Positions 22,339 to 37,592 of a stretch of DNA of 64,000 nucleotides are shown one piece after another. Each line of letters starts with the position of its first letter. Position 1 is the stretch's first letter. A program made the position numbers and the translations under genes. Under the pieces are notes generated by a model that was not told the DNA's origin, did no database searches, and saw nothing but the letters and a program-made list of their open reading frames with translations. This DNA is from Pseudomonas sp. LRP2-20 (GTDB lineage Bacteria > Pseudomonadota > Gammaproteobacteria > Pseudomonadales > Pseudomonadaceae): positions 5,028,001 to 5,092,000 of the forward strand of contig NZ_AP025944.1 of assembly GCF_024349685.1 (NCBI RefSeq), in the 5' to 3' direction.

Positions 22339-23542
22339 GACTGGTCTCCTCGGCAAAATCGCTCTCTTTGAATTCGTGTTCCTCGCTGCCCAGGTGCGTG
22401 CGACTCTCCCATTCGATGCGCAGCAACAGCCCCACACAGGCACAGCAGATCACCAGCGATGAACCGCCGTAGCTGAGGAACGGCAGGGTCAGCCCCTTGG
22501 TCGGCAGCAGGCCGACGTTCACGCCGATGTTGATCAGGAACTGGCCGATCCACAGGAACGACAGGCCGAATGCCATGTAGGCAGCGAAGAACTGCTTGGC
22601 CTTCTCCGCCCACAGGCCGATGTACAAGGCGCGGATGGTGACGAACACGAACAGCGCGATGGTCACCAGCGAACCGACCACGCCCAGCTCTTCGGCCAGC
22701 ACCGAGAACACGAAGTCGGTGTGCGCTTCGGGCAGGTAGAACTGCTTCTGCACGCTATTGCCCAGCCCAACGCCCAGCCACTCGCCACGGCCAAAGGCGA
22801 TCAACGCCTGGGTCAGCTGGTAGCCGGAGCCGAACTGGTCGGACCACGGGTCGGTGAAGGTAATCAGACGGGCCATCCGGTAAGGCTGCGCCTGCACCAG
22901 CACGAACACCGCGACCACCGCCAGCACCACCATCAGGCTGAAGCGGAACAGCCCCACCCCGCCGAGGAACAGCATGGCGGCAGCGGCCCCCATCATTACC
23001 ACGGTGGCGCCGAAGTCCGGCTCCATCAGCAGCAGGGCGGCCATCGGCAACAGCACGATGAACGGCTTGAAGAAGCCCATCCAGGTTTCGCGCACCTCGG
23101 TCTGCCGACGTACCAGGTAACCGGCCAGGTAGATGACCACGAAGACCTTGGCGATTTCCGAAGGCTGGACGTTGAAGAAGCTGAAGCCGATCCAGCGCAT
23201 CGAACCGTTCACTTCGCGCCCGATCCCCGGCACCAGCACCAGCACCAGCAGGCCGAAGGCACCGATCAGCATCATGAAGCCCATGCGCTGCCAGGTGGCG
23301 ATCGGCACCATCATGGTTGCGCCACAGGCGACCAGGCCAAGGAACACGTACACCAGGTGGCGGAACATGTGATACAGCGGGTTGCCGGACTGCACCGCGG
23401 CCACTTCCGAGGATGCCGAGGTGATCATCACCAGGCCCAGGCCGAGCAGCGCCAGGCAACCGGCCAGCATGGCGAAGTCGAGGTCGATGCCACGGCCACT
23501 GATCAGCGGCGACGGGTACGGCTTGAGGATGCCGAAGATCAT
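22328..23542 (-). CDS. ftsW: Septal peptidoglycan polymerase FtsW (SEDS family)
   Basis: The 404-residue polytopic protein has about ten hydrophobic helices. SEDS signatures include SMRWIGFSFFNVQPSEIAK, a LLLMEPDFGATVVM segment and the last loop LPTKGLTLPFLSYGGSSL. The aspartate of EPDFG corresponds to the catalytic residue of the family. FtsW works with the PBP3 product of ftsI, which is coded upstream in the same cluster. The start overlaps the murD stop. Confidence 0.97.
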   Translation of the reverse strand: MIFGILKPYPSPLISGRGIDLDFAMLAGCLALLGLGLVMITSASSEVAAVQSGNPLYHMFRHLVYVFLGLVACGATMMVPIATWQRMGFMMLIGAFGLLVLVLVPGIGREVNGSMRWIGFSFFNVQPSEIAKVFVVIYLAGYLVRRQTEVRETWMGFFKPFIVLLPMAALLLMEPDFGATVVMMGAAAAMLFLGGVGLFRFSLMVVLAVVAVFVLVQAQPYRMARLITFTDPWSDQFGSGYQLTQALIAFGRGEWLGVGLGNSVQKQFYLPEAHTDFVFSVLAEELGVVGSLVTIALFVFVTIRALYIGLWAEKAKQFFAAYMAFGLSFLWIGQFLINIGVNVGLLPTKGLTLPFLSYGGSSLVICCACVGLLLRIEWESRTHLGSEEHEFKESDFAEETSHGR

Positions 23543-24885
23543 GCCAGCCCTCCCGCCGCCTGGGCGAACAGCCGCCCGCGTTCTTCAAAGTTCTTGAACA
23601 TGTCGAGGCTGGCGCAGGCCGGCGACAGCAGCACCGCATCGCCCGCCACGGCCAGCTCGGCGCATCGCTGCACGGCGTCGTCCAGGGTCTTGACCCGTAC
23701 CAGCGGCACGTCATCGCCCAGGGCCTCGGCCAGGCGTTCGGCATCACGGCCGAGCAGCACCACGGCGCGGCAGAAGCGTTTGACCGGCTCGCGCAGGGCA
23801 GCGAAATCGGCGCCCTTGCCGTCGCCACCGGCGATCAGCACCAGCTTGCCGTCTATGTCCGCCCCCAGGCCTTCGATCGCCGCCAGTGCGGCGCCGACGT
23901 TGGTGGCCTTGGAATCGTCGTACCAGTTGACGGCGTTGCGCTCACGGATCCACTGGCAGCGATGCGCCAGGCCCTTGAACTCACGCAGCGCTTCGAGCAT
24001 CGGCGCGAACGGCAGGCCGGCGGCATGGCCGAGGGCCAGGGCCGCCAGGGCGTTGCTCTGGTTGTGGGCACCACGAATCTTCAGCTCACGCACCGGCATC
24101 AGCGTCTGGAATTCGTACGCCAGGTACTTCTCACCGTCGACTTCACGCAGGCCGAAAGCCTTGAAGTCCGGCTGGTTGAGGCCAAAGGTGAAGCACGGGC
24201 GACCTTCCACCGGCAATGGCCGGCTCAAGGCATCCTGGCGGTTGACCACCACCTGGCGGGCACCGCGGAAGATCCGGTGCTTGGCCAGGTGGTAGGCCGG
24301 CAGGCCGCTGTAGCGGTCCATGTGGTCTTCGCTGATGTTCAGCACGGTGGCGACTTCGGCGTTGAGCTGGTCGGTGGTTTCCAGCTGGAAGCTGGACAGC
24401 TCCAGCACATACAGCTCGACGTCGTCGCTCAGCAGATCCAGCGCCGGGGTGCCCAGGTTGCCACCCACGGCCACGCGCTTGCCGGCCTTGGCGGCCATTT
24501 CGCCGACCAGGGTGGTGACGGTGCTTTTCGCGTTGGAGCCGCTGATCGCCACGATCGGTGCCTTGGCATGGCGGGCGAACAGTTCGATGTCACCGGACAG
24601 TTGCACGCCACGCGCCGCCGCCTGCTGCAAGGCCGGAGTGGCCAGGGCCAGGCCCGGGCTCACGTACAGCTCGTTGGCGCGGCACAGGAAGTCCACGTCC
24701 AGCTCGCCACAGCGCACTTCCACCTGCGGGTAATCACGGCGCAGGGTTTCCAGTTCCGGCGGTTGCTCGCGGGTGTCGGCGACCGCAAAGGCAATGCCCC
24801 GGTTCGCCAGGAAGCGAACCAGGGACATGCCGCTCTTGCCGAGGCCGACAACGATGCGGAATTGGTCGGAAGCGATCAATGACAC
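23539..24885 (-). CDS. murD: UDP-N-acetylmuramoyl-L-alanine-D-glutamate ligase
   Basis: The 448-residue Mur ligase has an N-terminal nucleotide-sugar domain (IVVGLGKSGMSLVRFL), the P-loop AISGSNAKSTVTTLVGEM and a LSSFQLETTD segment typical of MurD. It adds D-Glu in the cytosol. The gene is packed between mraY (6 bp gap) and ftsW (ATGA overlap). Confidence 0.97.
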   Translation of the reverse strand: MSLIASDQFRIVVGLGKSGMSLVRFLANRGIAFAVADTREQPPELETLRRDYPQVEVRCGELDVDFLCRANELYVSPGLALATPALQQAAARGVQLSGDIELFARHAKAPIVAISGSNAKSTVTTLVGEMAAKAGKRVAVGGNLGTPALDLLSDDVELYVLELSSFQLETTDQLNAEVATVLNISEDHMDRYSGLPAYHLAKHRIFRGARQVVVNRQDALSRPLPVEGRPCFTFGLNQPDFKAFGLREVDGEKYLAYEFQTLMPVRELKIRGAHNQSNALAALALGHAAGLPFAPMLEALREFKGLAHRCQWIRERNAVNWYDDSKATNVGAALAAIEGLGADIDGKLVLIAGGDGKGADFAALREPVKRFCRAVVLLGRDAERLAEALGDDVPLVRVKTLDDAVQRCAELAVAGDAVLLSPACASLDMFKNFEERGRLFAQAAGGLA

Positions 24886-24891
24886 GCTTTT

Positions 24892-25974
24892 CTACCTCAG
24901 TTTCAGGGTTGCCAGGCCGATCAGTACCAGAATCACGGTGATGATCCAGAAGCGGACGATCACGCGTGGCTCAGGCCAGCCCTTGAGTTCAAAGTGGTGG
25001 TGAATCGGCGCCATGCGGAACACGCGCTTGCCGGTGAGCTTGAACGAGGCGACCTGGATCACCACCGACAGGGTTTCCATCACGAAGATGCCGCCCATGA
25101 TGAACAGCACGATTTCCTGGCGCACGATCACGGCGATGGTGCCCAGGGCGGCGCCCAGCGCCAGCGCGCCGACGTCACCCATGAACACCTGGGCCGGATA
25201 GGTGTTGAACCACAGGAAGCCCAGGCCGGCACCGATCAGCGCGCCGCAGAACACGATCAGCTCACCCGAGCCCGGCACGTAAGGGATCAGCAGGTATTCG
25301 GCGAACTTCACGTTACCCGACAGGTAGCAGAAGATACCCAGCGCTCCGCCGACCATCACGGTTGGCATGATCGCCAGGCCATCGAGGCCGTCGGTCAGGT
25401 TGACCGCGTTACTGGAGCCGACGATGACGAAATAGGTCAGGACTATGAAGCCGATACCCAGCGGGATGGTGACGTCCTTGAGGAACGGCACGATCAGGGT
25501 GGTTTCGACGCTGGTCGGTGCGGTCATGTACAGGAACACGGCCGCGCCCAGGCCGAACACCGACTGCCAGAAGTACTTCCAGCGGCTCGGCAGGCCCCGA
25601 GAGTTCTTTTCGATCACCTTGCGGTAGTCGTCGACCCAGCCGATGGCCCCGAACAGCAGGGTGACGATCAGCACGGTCCAGACGTAGCGGTTGGACAGGT
25701 CGGCCCACAGCAGTGTGCTGACGCCAATGGCAGACAGGATCAGTGCGCCACCCATGGTCGGGGTGCCGGACTTGGACAGGTGCGATTGCGGGCCGTCGTT
25801 ACGCACGGCCTGACCAATCTGGCGAATCTGCAGGGTACGGATCATCCACGGCCCCAGCCACAGCGCCAGCGACAACGCGGTCAGTACACCCAGAATCCCG
25901 CGCAGGGACAGGTACTGGAAGACCGCGAAGCCCTTGTGGAACTGTTGCAGATACTCGGCCAACAGCAGCAGCAT
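24892..25974 (-). CDS. mraY: Phospho-N-acetylmuramoyl-pentapeptide transferase
   Basis: The 360-residue product from the ATG at 25974 ([16 protein letters not shown]) has the normal MraY length with about ten membrane helices. Catalytic and uridine-binding motifs are [19 protein letters not shown] and the late loop [16 protein letters not shown]. MraY makes lipid I. Its start codon overlaps the murF stop (TAATG). Confidence 0.97.
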   Translation of the reverse strand: MLLLLAEYLQQFHKGFAVFQYLSLRGILGVLTALSLALWLGPWMIRTLQIRQIGQAVRNDGPQSHLSKSGTPTMGGALILSAIGVSTLLWADLSNRYVWTVLIVTLLFGAIGWVDDYRKVIEKNSRGLPSRWKYFWQSVFGLGAAVFLYMTAPTSVETTLIVPFLKDVTIPLGIGFIVLTYFVIVGSSNAVNLTDGLDGLAIMPTVMVGGALGIFCYLSGNVKFAEYLLIPYVPGSGELIVFCGALIGAGLGFLWFNTYPAQVFMGDVGALALGAALGTIAVIVRQEIVLFIMGGIFVMETLSVVIQVASFKLTGKRVFRMAPIHHHFELKGWPEPRVIVRFWIITVILVLIGLATLKLR

Positions 25975-27333
25975 TAATGTTTCTCCCCGCTGGCACCGCA
26001 CAGTGCAGCCACGACGTTTTCCATCGCAGCGCTGCGCGATCCCTTGATCAAGATAGTGGTGTCGCTGGCAGTCTCGCCGCGAACGGCGTCGATCAGCTCA
26101 GCTTGAGTAGCGAAATGACGGCCATTGGCGCCGAACGCCTTGACCGCATGAATCATGTTGGAACCCGTTGCATACACGGCGTCAACCTTGCCACGTGCGT
26201 AGTCACCCACCTGCCGGTGGCCTTCTTCCGCCCACTGGCCCAGTTCGCCGATATCTCCAAGCACCAGAACGGTGCGCCCGGAAAAGCCGGCGAGTATATC
26301 AATGGCCGCACACATGGAGGTGGGATTTGCGTTGTAGCTGTCGTCGATAACCCGCACACCACTCGGGGCGATTTGCGCCACGGTGCGGCCCTTGACCGGT
26401 TGCACGGCGTTGAGGCCGGCGGCGATGCCACTCAGGCTCAGACCAACGGCATGGGCAGCGGCGGCAGCGGCCAGGGCGTTGCTGACGTTGTGGGTGCCCA
26501 GCAGGTTCAGTTGCACCGGCACACTGCCATCAGGGCCGTGCAGGGTGAAGGATGGGCAGCCACGGGCATCACGGCCAATGTCGCTGGCATGGAAGTCGGC
26601 CTGCGGGTTGTCCAGGGCAAAGCTGAAGATGCGGTGTTTGCCAGCGCGCTTGCGCCAGATCTCGAACGCCTTGTCGGCCAGGTTGAGGATGGCGGTGCCG
26701 CCCTCGCCCAGGCCTTCGAGGATCTCGCCCTTGGCTTCGACGATCTTCTCCGGGCCTCCGAACTCGCCCACATGGGCGGTGCCGGCGTTATTGATGATCA
26801 CCACCTGAGGCCGGGTGAGGCCGACGGTGTAGCGGATCTCGCCGATGCGCGAGGCGCCCAGCTCGATCACCGCAGCGCTGTGCTCCGGGGCGATTTCCAG
26901 CAAGGTCAGCGGAGCACCGAGGTCATTGTTCAGGTTGCCGCGGGTGGCATGCACCAGGCCACGGGTGCGCAGGATGCTGGCAAGCATCTCCTTGACCGTG
27001 GTCTTGCCGCTGGAACCGGTGATGGCGACCACTGGCTTGTCGAAGGCGGCGCGGTTCAGCGCACCCAGCTGGCCCAGTGCGACACGGCAGTCGGCGACCA
27101 GCAGTTGCGGCAGATCGACATCGGCGATTTCACGCTCGACCAGCGCAGCAACGGCACCCTTGGCCTTCACGTCGGTGAGGTAGTCATGGCCATCGAAGCG
27201 CGGCCCGGTCAGCGCAACGAACAACTGACCGGCGGTGACGCTGCGGCTGTCGATGCTGACCCCGCTGAAGCTGGCGTCGGCGTTGACCAGGCGCGCATTC
27301 AAGGCGCCGGTCAGTTGGCTGAGGGTCATGGGC

Positions 27334-27341
<8 letters not shown>
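25974..27341 (-). CDS. murF: UDP-MurNAc-tripeptide D-alanyl-D-alanine ligase
   Basis: The 455-residue product from ATG 27341 ([19 protein letters not shown]) has [19 protein letters not shown], the P-loop [15 protein letters not shown] and [15 protein letters not shown], all MurF signatures. ATG 27329 is an alternative start. It adds D-Ala-D-Ala to the UDP-precursor. It overlaps murE by 8 bp. Confidence 0.96.
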
Positions 27342-30843
<3,502 letters not shown>

Positions 30844-30847
<4 letters not shown>

Positions 30848-31791
30848 CGAAGCTTCTCCGCCACACGCATCACGGCGCTGCGCGACCGCGGGTTGGCCTT
30901 GAGTTCGGCTTCGGAAGCAAACTGGGCCTTGCCGATCAGCTTGATCTTCGGCTCGAAGACCTTGTGCTGCACTGGCAGGTTGCGTGGCAGGTTGTCAGCC
31001 TCGCCCTTGACCAGCTTGCGCATGAACAGTTTGACGATGCGGTCTTCCAGCGAGTGGAAGCTGATGACAGCCAGGCGGCCGCCCACTTCCAGGGCGTCGA
31101 GTGCAGCCTCAAGGCCTGTCTCGAGGTCGCCCAGCTCGTTGTTGACGTGGATGCGCAGGCCCTGGAAGGCGCGGGTCGCCGGGTTCTTGCCCTTTTCCCA
31201 GGCAGGGTTGGCGACCTTGAGCACTTCAGCCAGGTCGGCGGTACGGGTGAACGGCTGCTTCTCGCGGCGTTCGACCACGGCACGCGCCATGCGCCCGGCG
31301 AAGCGCTCTTCGCCGTACTCCTTGAAAACACGGGCAATTTCTTCGACGGGAGCGGTGGCGATGAACTCGGCGGCACTGATGCCCTGGTTCGGGTTCATGC
31401 GCATGTCCAACGGGCCATCGTTGAGGAAACTGAAGCCGCGCTCGGGGTCATCCAGCTGCGGCGAGGACACGCCCAGGTCAAGCAGGATGCCACTGACCTT
31501 GCCGTGCAGACCACGCGCGACCACTTCCGCGCCCAACTCGGCAAAGCTGCGCTGCACAATGACAAAGCGGCCGTCTTCGGCCGCCAGCGCTTGCCCGGTG
31601 GCAATCGCTTGAGGATCTTTGTCGAAGCCCAGCAGCCGCCCTTGCGGCCCGAGCTTGCTGAGGATCAGGCGGCTATGGCCGCCACGCCCGAAGGTGCCGT
31701 CCAGATAGCAACCGTCGGCGCGCAGGGCCAATGCCTCGACAGCTTCATCGAGCAGGACGGTGATGTGGTTGAAGCCGCTATCTATGGTCAC
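30844..31791 (-). CDS. rsmH: 16S rRNA (cytosine1402-N4)-methyltransferase RsmH
   Basis: The 315-residue protein opens [12 protein letters not shown] and has the SAM-binding [17 protein letters not shown] segment, the [18 protein letters not shown] motif and [13 protein letters not shown] near the C-terminus. It methylates N4 of C1402 in the ribosomal decoding site, the same nucleotide that the rsmI product methylates on the ribose. It overlaps mraZ in ATGA. Confidence 0.97.
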
Positions 31792-32243
31792 AGGATCAGG
31801 TCACGCAAATCGTCGGGCATGGCGCCCGGTTGTTGAATAGCTGCAAGGTCGGCTGCCGAAACCGCGTTCCAGGCATCCTCATCCCACAGCTGGAATTTGT
31901 TCAGTTGCCCCACCAGCATCGCCTTCTTGTCCAGCTTGGCGTACTCACGCAGGCGGGGCGGAACCAGGAAACGCCCACTGCCATCGAGCTCCAGGTCAAC
32001 CGCATTACCGATCAGCAAACGCTGCAGGCGGCGGTTTTCCTCACGCAACGACGGCAAGGCACGCAACTTGGCTTCAATCTGTTCCCACTCATCGAGGGGA
32101 TAAACACACAAGCAGGGGTCAACGGCGTCGATGGTCACGATCAGCTGACCATTGCAACGCGAATCGAGCTCGTCACGGTACCGGCTCGGCATTGCGAGAC
32201 GGCCCTTGGCATCGAGGCTGACGGCGTTGGCTCCGCGGAACAC
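31788..32243 (-). CDS. mraZ: Transcriptional regulator MraZ
   Basis: The GTG at 32243 gives a 151-residue protein starting (M)[20 protein letters not shown], which matches the conserved beginning of the family. The upstream ATG at 32261 would add six unsupported residues. Two AbrB-like halves are visible (RLAMPSRYR, and [13 protein letters not shown]). MraZ binds GTGGG repeats at its own promoter and represses the dcw cluster. Three such repeats lie upstream at 32286-32310. Confidence 0.95.
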   Translation of the reverse strand: MFRGANAVSLDAKGRLAMPSRYRDELDSRCNGQLIVTIDAVDPCLCVYPLDEWEQIEAKLRALPSLREENRRLQRLLIGNAVDLELDGSGRFLVPPRLREYAKLDKKAMLVGQLNKFQLWDEDAWNAVSAADLAAIQQPGAMPDDLRDLIL

Positions 32244-32285
32244 GGCTGTGATTCCCCACAATGTTAGCTTTTTTGTGCCAGAAAA

Positions 32286-32310
32286 CCCACTTCATCCCAC
32301 TTTCTGCCAC
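32286..32310 (-). promoter_or_regulatory. MraZ operator: three GTGGG-type direct repeats with 5-bp spacers
   Basis: On the minus strand GTGGC-N5-GTGGG-N5-GTGGG lies at 32306-32310, 32296-32300 and 32286-32290. The 10-bp period and consensus are those described for MraZ boxes. They lie just downstream of the -10, where bound MraZ would block initiation. Confidence 0.85.
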
Positions 32311-32318
32311 TTGCGCAC

Positions 32319-32348
32319 ACTATAGGAATCCGCCCGCTGCACCGTCAA
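32319..32348 (-). promoter_or_regulatory. Sigma70-type promoter of the dcw cluster
   Basis: On the minus strand TTGACG (32343-32348) and TATAGT (32319-32324) are separated by 18 bp. They are placed about 75-105 bp upstream of the mraZ start and directly before the MraZ repeats. Confidence 0.8.
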
Positions 32349-32552
32349 GGCACGTTCATAAGGAAAACCCTTACAGGACCGAGATTTAGCGCATTAAAGG
32401 AAGGAGGAAGGTGTACCGGAGGATGAAAAAAACGTGAAAAATCAAACCGACTCAAATGAATGCAGTTCGAAGTTAAAGTGATTTATTAAGAGTAAGATCT
32501 TTTTGGTATTACCAGATTGGATCTGCTATCGATTCAAGCAGGAGGGGGGGGA
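32349..32552. other. AT-rich gap between the mra promoter and the rnpB 3' end
   Basis: About 200 bp of lower GC than the surroundings. I see no gene in it. It may supply UP-element sequence to the mra promoter and the rnpB termination or processing region. No clear hairpin-plus-U-run terminator for rnpB is visible. Confidence 0.4.
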
Positions 32553-32920
32553 GGTGGAGAGTCGATCTGTAAGCCGGGTTTTGTCGAGGACAGTCATTCC
32601 TCTACGACGGCCATCACTGGACGCCTCTAGCAACCTACCCGGTTCCGACGCGGGCCACGCCTGATGGAACCCTATTTGGTCTTGCTCCGAGTGGGGTTTA
32701 CCTAGCCACGAACTGTTGCCAGCCGTGCGGTGCGCTCTTACCGCACCTTTTCACCCTTACCGGCACCGAAGTGCTTAGGCGGTTATTTTCTGTGGCACTT
32801 TCCGTAGGCTCGCGCCTCCCAGGCGTTACCTGGCACTCTGCCCTATGGAGCCCGGACTTTCCTCCCCCATCTTTTGCGGAACAAAAGACGGCAGCGACTG
32901 TCCGATCGACTCTCCGCCGA
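32553..32920 (-). ncRNA. rnpB: RNase P catalytic RNA (type A)
   Basis: The minus strand begins near GGCGGAGAGTCGATCGGACA and continues to GGGGGAGGAAAGTCCGGGCT, the conserved P3/P4 neighbourhood. Near the 3' end it has ACAAAACCCGGCTTACAGAT followed by CGACTCTCCACC. The 5' GAGAGTCGATC pairs with the 3' GATCGACTCTC to close helix P1. The position between mraZ and rsmI is usual for Pseudomonas. The RNA processes the 5' ends of tRNAs with the RnpA protein. The exact ends are estimated. Confidence 0.95.
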
Positions 32921-32980
32921 CAAGGTTAACGGCACGCGCGCCCAAGAACAAGCGATACCGTCAATTATGTCTAATTGCCA

Positions 32981-33856
32981 CTACTGTGCTTTCTGCTTTT
33001 CCAAGGCCACCTGATAAAGCAAGTTCTTGCGCACACCGGTGATTTCCGCCGCCAGTGCCGCCGCTCTTTTCAGCGGTAGCTCGGCCAGCAACAGATCCAG
33101 TACACGCTGCGCCTCGGCACTGATCGCCTCCTCGCCCTCAGGCGCACTCCAGCCCCCGACCAGCACCACGCACTCACCCCGCTGCTGATTGCTGTCGCCG
33201 GCGACGAAAGCGCGTAACTCAGCCAGTGGCAGGCCTTTGAGGGTCTCGAAGGTTTTGGTCAGCTCACGCGCCAGCAACGCCGGGCGCTCACCCCCGAACA
33301 CCCGCTCCATGTCCTCGAGGCATTCGAGGATGCGGTGTGGCGCCTCGTAGAAGATCAGCGTGCGCGGCTCCTCCTTGACTTGCTCCAGGCGCGCCCGACG
33401 ACCGGCAGCCTTGGCCGGCAGGAAGCCTTCGAAGATGAAGCGGTCAGAAGGCAGGCCGGCAGCCGATAGCGCGGCAATCAAAGCGCAGGCGCCTGGCACT
33501 GGCACCACGCTGACGCCTGCGGCCCGGGCCTGGCGCACCAGGTGGTAGCCTGGGTCGGAAATCAGCGGTGTACCAGCATCGGACACCAGCGCCACATCCT
33601 CACCCGCCAGCAACTTGGTGATGAAGCGCCCGCCTTCGTCGCGTTCGTTGTGCTCATGGCAGGCCGCCAGCGGCGTATCGATGCCGAAGTGCTGCAGCAG
33701 ACGAACCGAATGCCGGGTGTCCTCGGCGGCGATCAGGGCGACATCGGCCAGCACCTTGAGCGCCCGGGCGCTCATGTCGTCAAGGTTGCCGATGGGGGTC
33801 GCGACCACATAAAGCGTCCCCATGGTGGATTTCGAAGTCCCGGCCACATCAGTCAC
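32981..33856 (-). CDS. rsmI: 16S rRNA (cytidine1402-2'-O)-methyltransferase RsmI
   Basis: The GTG at 33856 ([20 protein letters not shown]) has an AGGG-type ribosome site and is preferred to the internal ATG 33823, which has none, giving 291 residues. The tetrapyrrole-methylase-like fold shows [47 protein letters not shown] and [14 protein letters not shown]. The enzyme methylates the ribose of C1402, the partner modification to RsmH. It is divergent from lpoA. Confidence 0.94.
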   Translation of the reverse strand: MTDVAGTSKSTMGTLYVVATPIGNLDDMSARALKVLADVALIAAEDTRHSVRLLQHFGIDTPLAACHEHNERDEGGRFITKLLAGEDVALVSDAGTPLISDPGYHLVRQARAAGVSVVPVPGACALIAALSAAGLPSDRFIFEGFLPAKAAGRRARLEQVKEEPRTLIFYEAPHRILECLEDMERVFGGERPALLARELTKTFETLKGLPLAELRAFVAGDSNQQRGECVVLVGGWSAPEGEEAISAEAQRVLDLLLAELPLKRAAALAAEITGVRKNLLYQVALEKQKAQ

Positions 33857-34044
33857 TGCACACACCCTGCCTTTCGGATCAAAGGCGCCATTGTAGCCCG
33901 AGCGCCGGTAACAGGGCGCAAAGAACTTCATCAGCAGCCATCGGCGAGCCGCCTATAGTGAAGGTTCTGCTAACGGCAGATCGCGCCCCGGCCGCCGCTT
34001 GGGTACAATTGCCGGCCAACTTGATCGAGTAACAGGACCTTTAC

Positions 34045-35862
34045 ATGATCGCTTGCCTGCGGCTGTTCACAGCCCTCTGCCTCGCTGCTCTGCTGGCAGC
34101 CTGCGCCAGCTCGCCCTCATCCAGCCTGGGCGAACTGCCACGCACCCCGGACGCCAGCATCGAGCAACTGCTCGAGAAGGCCGCCACCAGCAAGTCCGCC
34201 GAAGACGCTGCCCTGCTGCGCCTGAGCGCCGCCGACCTGGCCTACAAGCAGAAGGACTTCCCACGCGCCGCACGCATCCTCGAGCAGGTGCCGATGGACA
34301 CGCTCAAGCCGGCCCAGCAAATCTTCGCTGCCACCCTCGGCGCCGAACTGGCAATGAGCCGCAACCAGCCCAAGGCCGCCCTGACTGCCTTGTCTCACCC
34401 GAGCCTGCAGCACATCGCTGAACTGCCAGAGCAACAGCAGATGCGCACCTACAGCGTCCACGCCGCCGCCCTCGAGGCCGACGGCCAGGCCCTGGCCGCC
34501 GCCCAGCAACGCGTGCTGCTGAGCCCGCTGCTCAGCGGCCAGGCCGCCAGCGCGAACAATGACGCCATCTGGGCCCTGGTCGCTTCGCTGCCGGCCGAAC
34601 AGCTGCAGCAACCTGCCAACAACGAAATCCTGGCCGGCTGGACCAGCCTGGCGCTGGCGGTGAAAAGCGCTGGCACCCTGGAGCAGCAGCAGGCCGCCAT
34701 CGAAGCCTGGCGCAAGCAGCACCCTGACCACCCAGCCGCCAAGCAACTGCCGCTGGCCCTGACCAAGCTCAAGGAACTGGCCAGCCAGCCGCTGACCAAG
34801 ATCGCCCTGCTGCTGCCTCAGGAAGGCCCGCTGGCCGGCGTTGCCCGCGCCCTGCGTGACGGCTTCATGGCTGCCCACTTCCAGGCCCAGCAGGCTGGCG
34901 GGCAAGCGCCGGCCGTGCAGGTCTATGACAGCTCGCGCATCGGTTCGCTCGACGATTTCTATCGCCAGGCCCAGGCCGACGGCGTACAGCTGGTGGTCGG
35001 CCCACTGGAAAAGCCGCTGGTGAAAAAGCTCGCGGCCAATGCGCAACTGCCTATCACCACCCTCGCCCTGAACTACGCCGACGCCGGCCAGAAGGCACCA
35101 CCGCAGCTGTTCCAGTTCGGCCTCGCCGCCGAGGACGAAGCCCGCGAAGTGGCACGCCGCGCCCGCGCCGACGGCATGGTCCGCGCTGTGGCCCTGGTAC
35201 CGAGCGGTGAGTGGGGCGACCGCGTGCTGGCCGCCTTCCGCCAGGACTGGGAAGGCAATGGCGGCACCATCATCGCTGCCGAGCGCATCGCCCAACCCGT
35301 CGCCCTGGCCCAGCAGATCGCCAACCTGTTCCAGCTGCGCCAGAGCGAAGGCCGCGCCCAAAGCCTGCAAAGCACCGTGGGCGGCAACATCGCGGCACAA
35401 CCGTCGCGCCGCCAGGACATCGATTTCATCTTCCTCGCCTCGACCCCACAGCAGGCGCAACAGATCAAACCGACCCTGAACTTCCAGTACGCCGGTGATG
35501 TACCGGTCTACGCCACCTCGAACCTGTATAGCGCCAGCGGTGACGTCAACCAGTACAACGACATGAACGGCATTCGCTTCTGCGAAACCCCGTGGCTGCT
35601 CGACACCAGCAACAGCCTGCGCCAGCAGGTGGTGCAGCAATGGCCACAAGCCGCAGGCAGCCTCGGTCGCCTGTACGCCATGGGCGTCGATGCCTACAGC
35701 CTGGCACCTCGCCTGGGCCAGCTCAAGGCACTGCCGGACAACCGCGTGCAAGGTCTGTCGGGCAGCCTGAGCATCAACGCCAACCAGCGCGTCGAGCGCC
35801 AGCTGCCGTGGGCCGAGTTCTCTGGCGGCCAGGTCAAGCGCCTGCCGGACACCGCGCACTGA
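34045..35862 (+). CDS. lpoA: Outer membrane lipoprotein LpoA/LppC-like activator of PBP1A
   Basis: The 605-residue protein has a type II signal peptide with lipobox LLAAC (Cys20). An N-terminal helical TPR-like domain (about 30-245) is followed by a periplasmic-binding-protein-like domain starting TKIALLLPQEGPLAGVARAL and including LVVGPLEKPLVKKL. This is the LpoA/LppC layout. In E. coli LpoA reaches from the outer membrane through the wall to activate PBP1A. The rsmI-lpoA-yraN-diaA-dolP order is conserved with E. coli. Pseudomonas PBP1a activators differ among species, so the partner is inferred. Confidence 0.85.
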   Translation: MIACLRLFTALCLAALLAACASSPSSSLGELPRTPDASIEQLLEKAATSKSAEDAALLRLSAADLAYKQKDFPRAARILEQVPMDTLKPAQQIFAATLGAELAMSRNQPKAALTALSHPSLQHIAELPEQQQMRTYSVHAAALEADGQALAAAQQRVLLSPLLSGQAASANNDAIWALVASLPAEQLQQPANNEILAGWTSLALAVKSAGTLEQQQAAIEAWRKQHPDHPAAKQLPLALTKLKELASQPLTKIALLLPQEGPLAGVARALRDGFMAAHFQAQQAGGQAPAVQVYDSSRIGSLDDFYRQAQADGVQLVVGPLEKPLVKKLAANAQLPITTLALNYADAGQKAPPQLFQFGLAAEDEAREVARRARADGMVRAVALVPSGEWGDRVLAAFRQDWEGNGGTIIAAERIAQPVALAQQIANLFQLRQSEGRAQSLQSTVGGNIAAQPSRRQDIDFIFLASTPQQAQQIKPTLNFQYAGDVPVYATSNLYSASGDVNQYNDMNGIRFCETPWLLDTSNSLRQQVVQQWPQAAGSLGRLYAMGVDAYSLAPRLGQLKALPDNRVQGLSGSLSINANQRVERQLPWAEFSGGQVKRLPDTAH

Positions 35863-36233
35863 TGCCCAAGGCATCGCCGAGCAGCGCCGGCCAGGCGGCA
35901 GAAACCCAAGCCCTTGAATACCTTCAAGGGCAAGGCCTGCAACTGCTGACACGCAATTGGCGATGCAAAGGCGGCGAGCTTGATCTGGTCATGCTCGACG
36001 CCGATACAGTAGTATTCGTCGAAGTCCGCTATCGGTTGCACGCGGACTTCGGTGGCGCCCTCGGCAGCATTGACGGGCGCAAGCAGAAACGGCTGGTGCT
36101 TGCCGCCACCCTGTTCCTGCAGAAGGAGTCCCGCTGGGCCGATCACCCCTGCCGCTTCGACGTTGTCGCCCTGCAGGGCAGCCACCATGCAGGCCGGCCA
36201 TTTCAATGGCTGAAAAACGCCTTCGAATGCTGA
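35862..36233 (+). CDS. yraN: YraN/UPF0102 family nuclease-like protein
   Basis: The ATG at 35862 overlaps the lpoA TGA by one base and gives 123 residues. The core ALEYLQGQGLQLLTRNWRCK, then GGELDLVMLDADTVVFVEVR, is the restriction-endonuclease-like fold of this family, with a GE-D-EV(K/R) active-site pattern in which the last basic residue is Arg. The function is unproven. Synteny with lpoA and diaA is conserved widely. Confidence 0.88.
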   Translation: MPKASPSSAGQAAETQALEYLQGQGLQLLTRNWRCKGGELDLVMLDADTVVFVEVRYRLHADFGGALGSIDGRKQKRLVLAATLFLQKESRWADHPCRFDVVALQGSHHAGRPFQWLKNAFEC

Positions 36234-36310
36234 ACCCACTCCGTTTTTTTTGCTCTATGTTTCGCGGGCTGGTCCCTGTTGCGCGTCGCGCCGGCCACCG
36301 CCCCACTTAA

Positions 36311-37488
<1,178 letters not shown>

Positions 37489-37504
37489 TCAAGCCTTGTC
37501 CCGT

Positions 37505-37536
37505 GCCGACCCTTTGCGGGCAAGCCCGCCCACACA
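37505..37536. repeat. Single REP unit
   Basis: CTTTGCGGGCAAGCCCGCCCACAC is a lone REP hairpin (GCGGGC-aa-GCCCGC) between dolP and the small lipoprotein gene. Confidence 0.6.
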
Positions 37537-37592
37537 GAGGCCGGCACAGGAAACCACCCGCTTCAACCTTCCCGATATCCAGGAAACACCGC

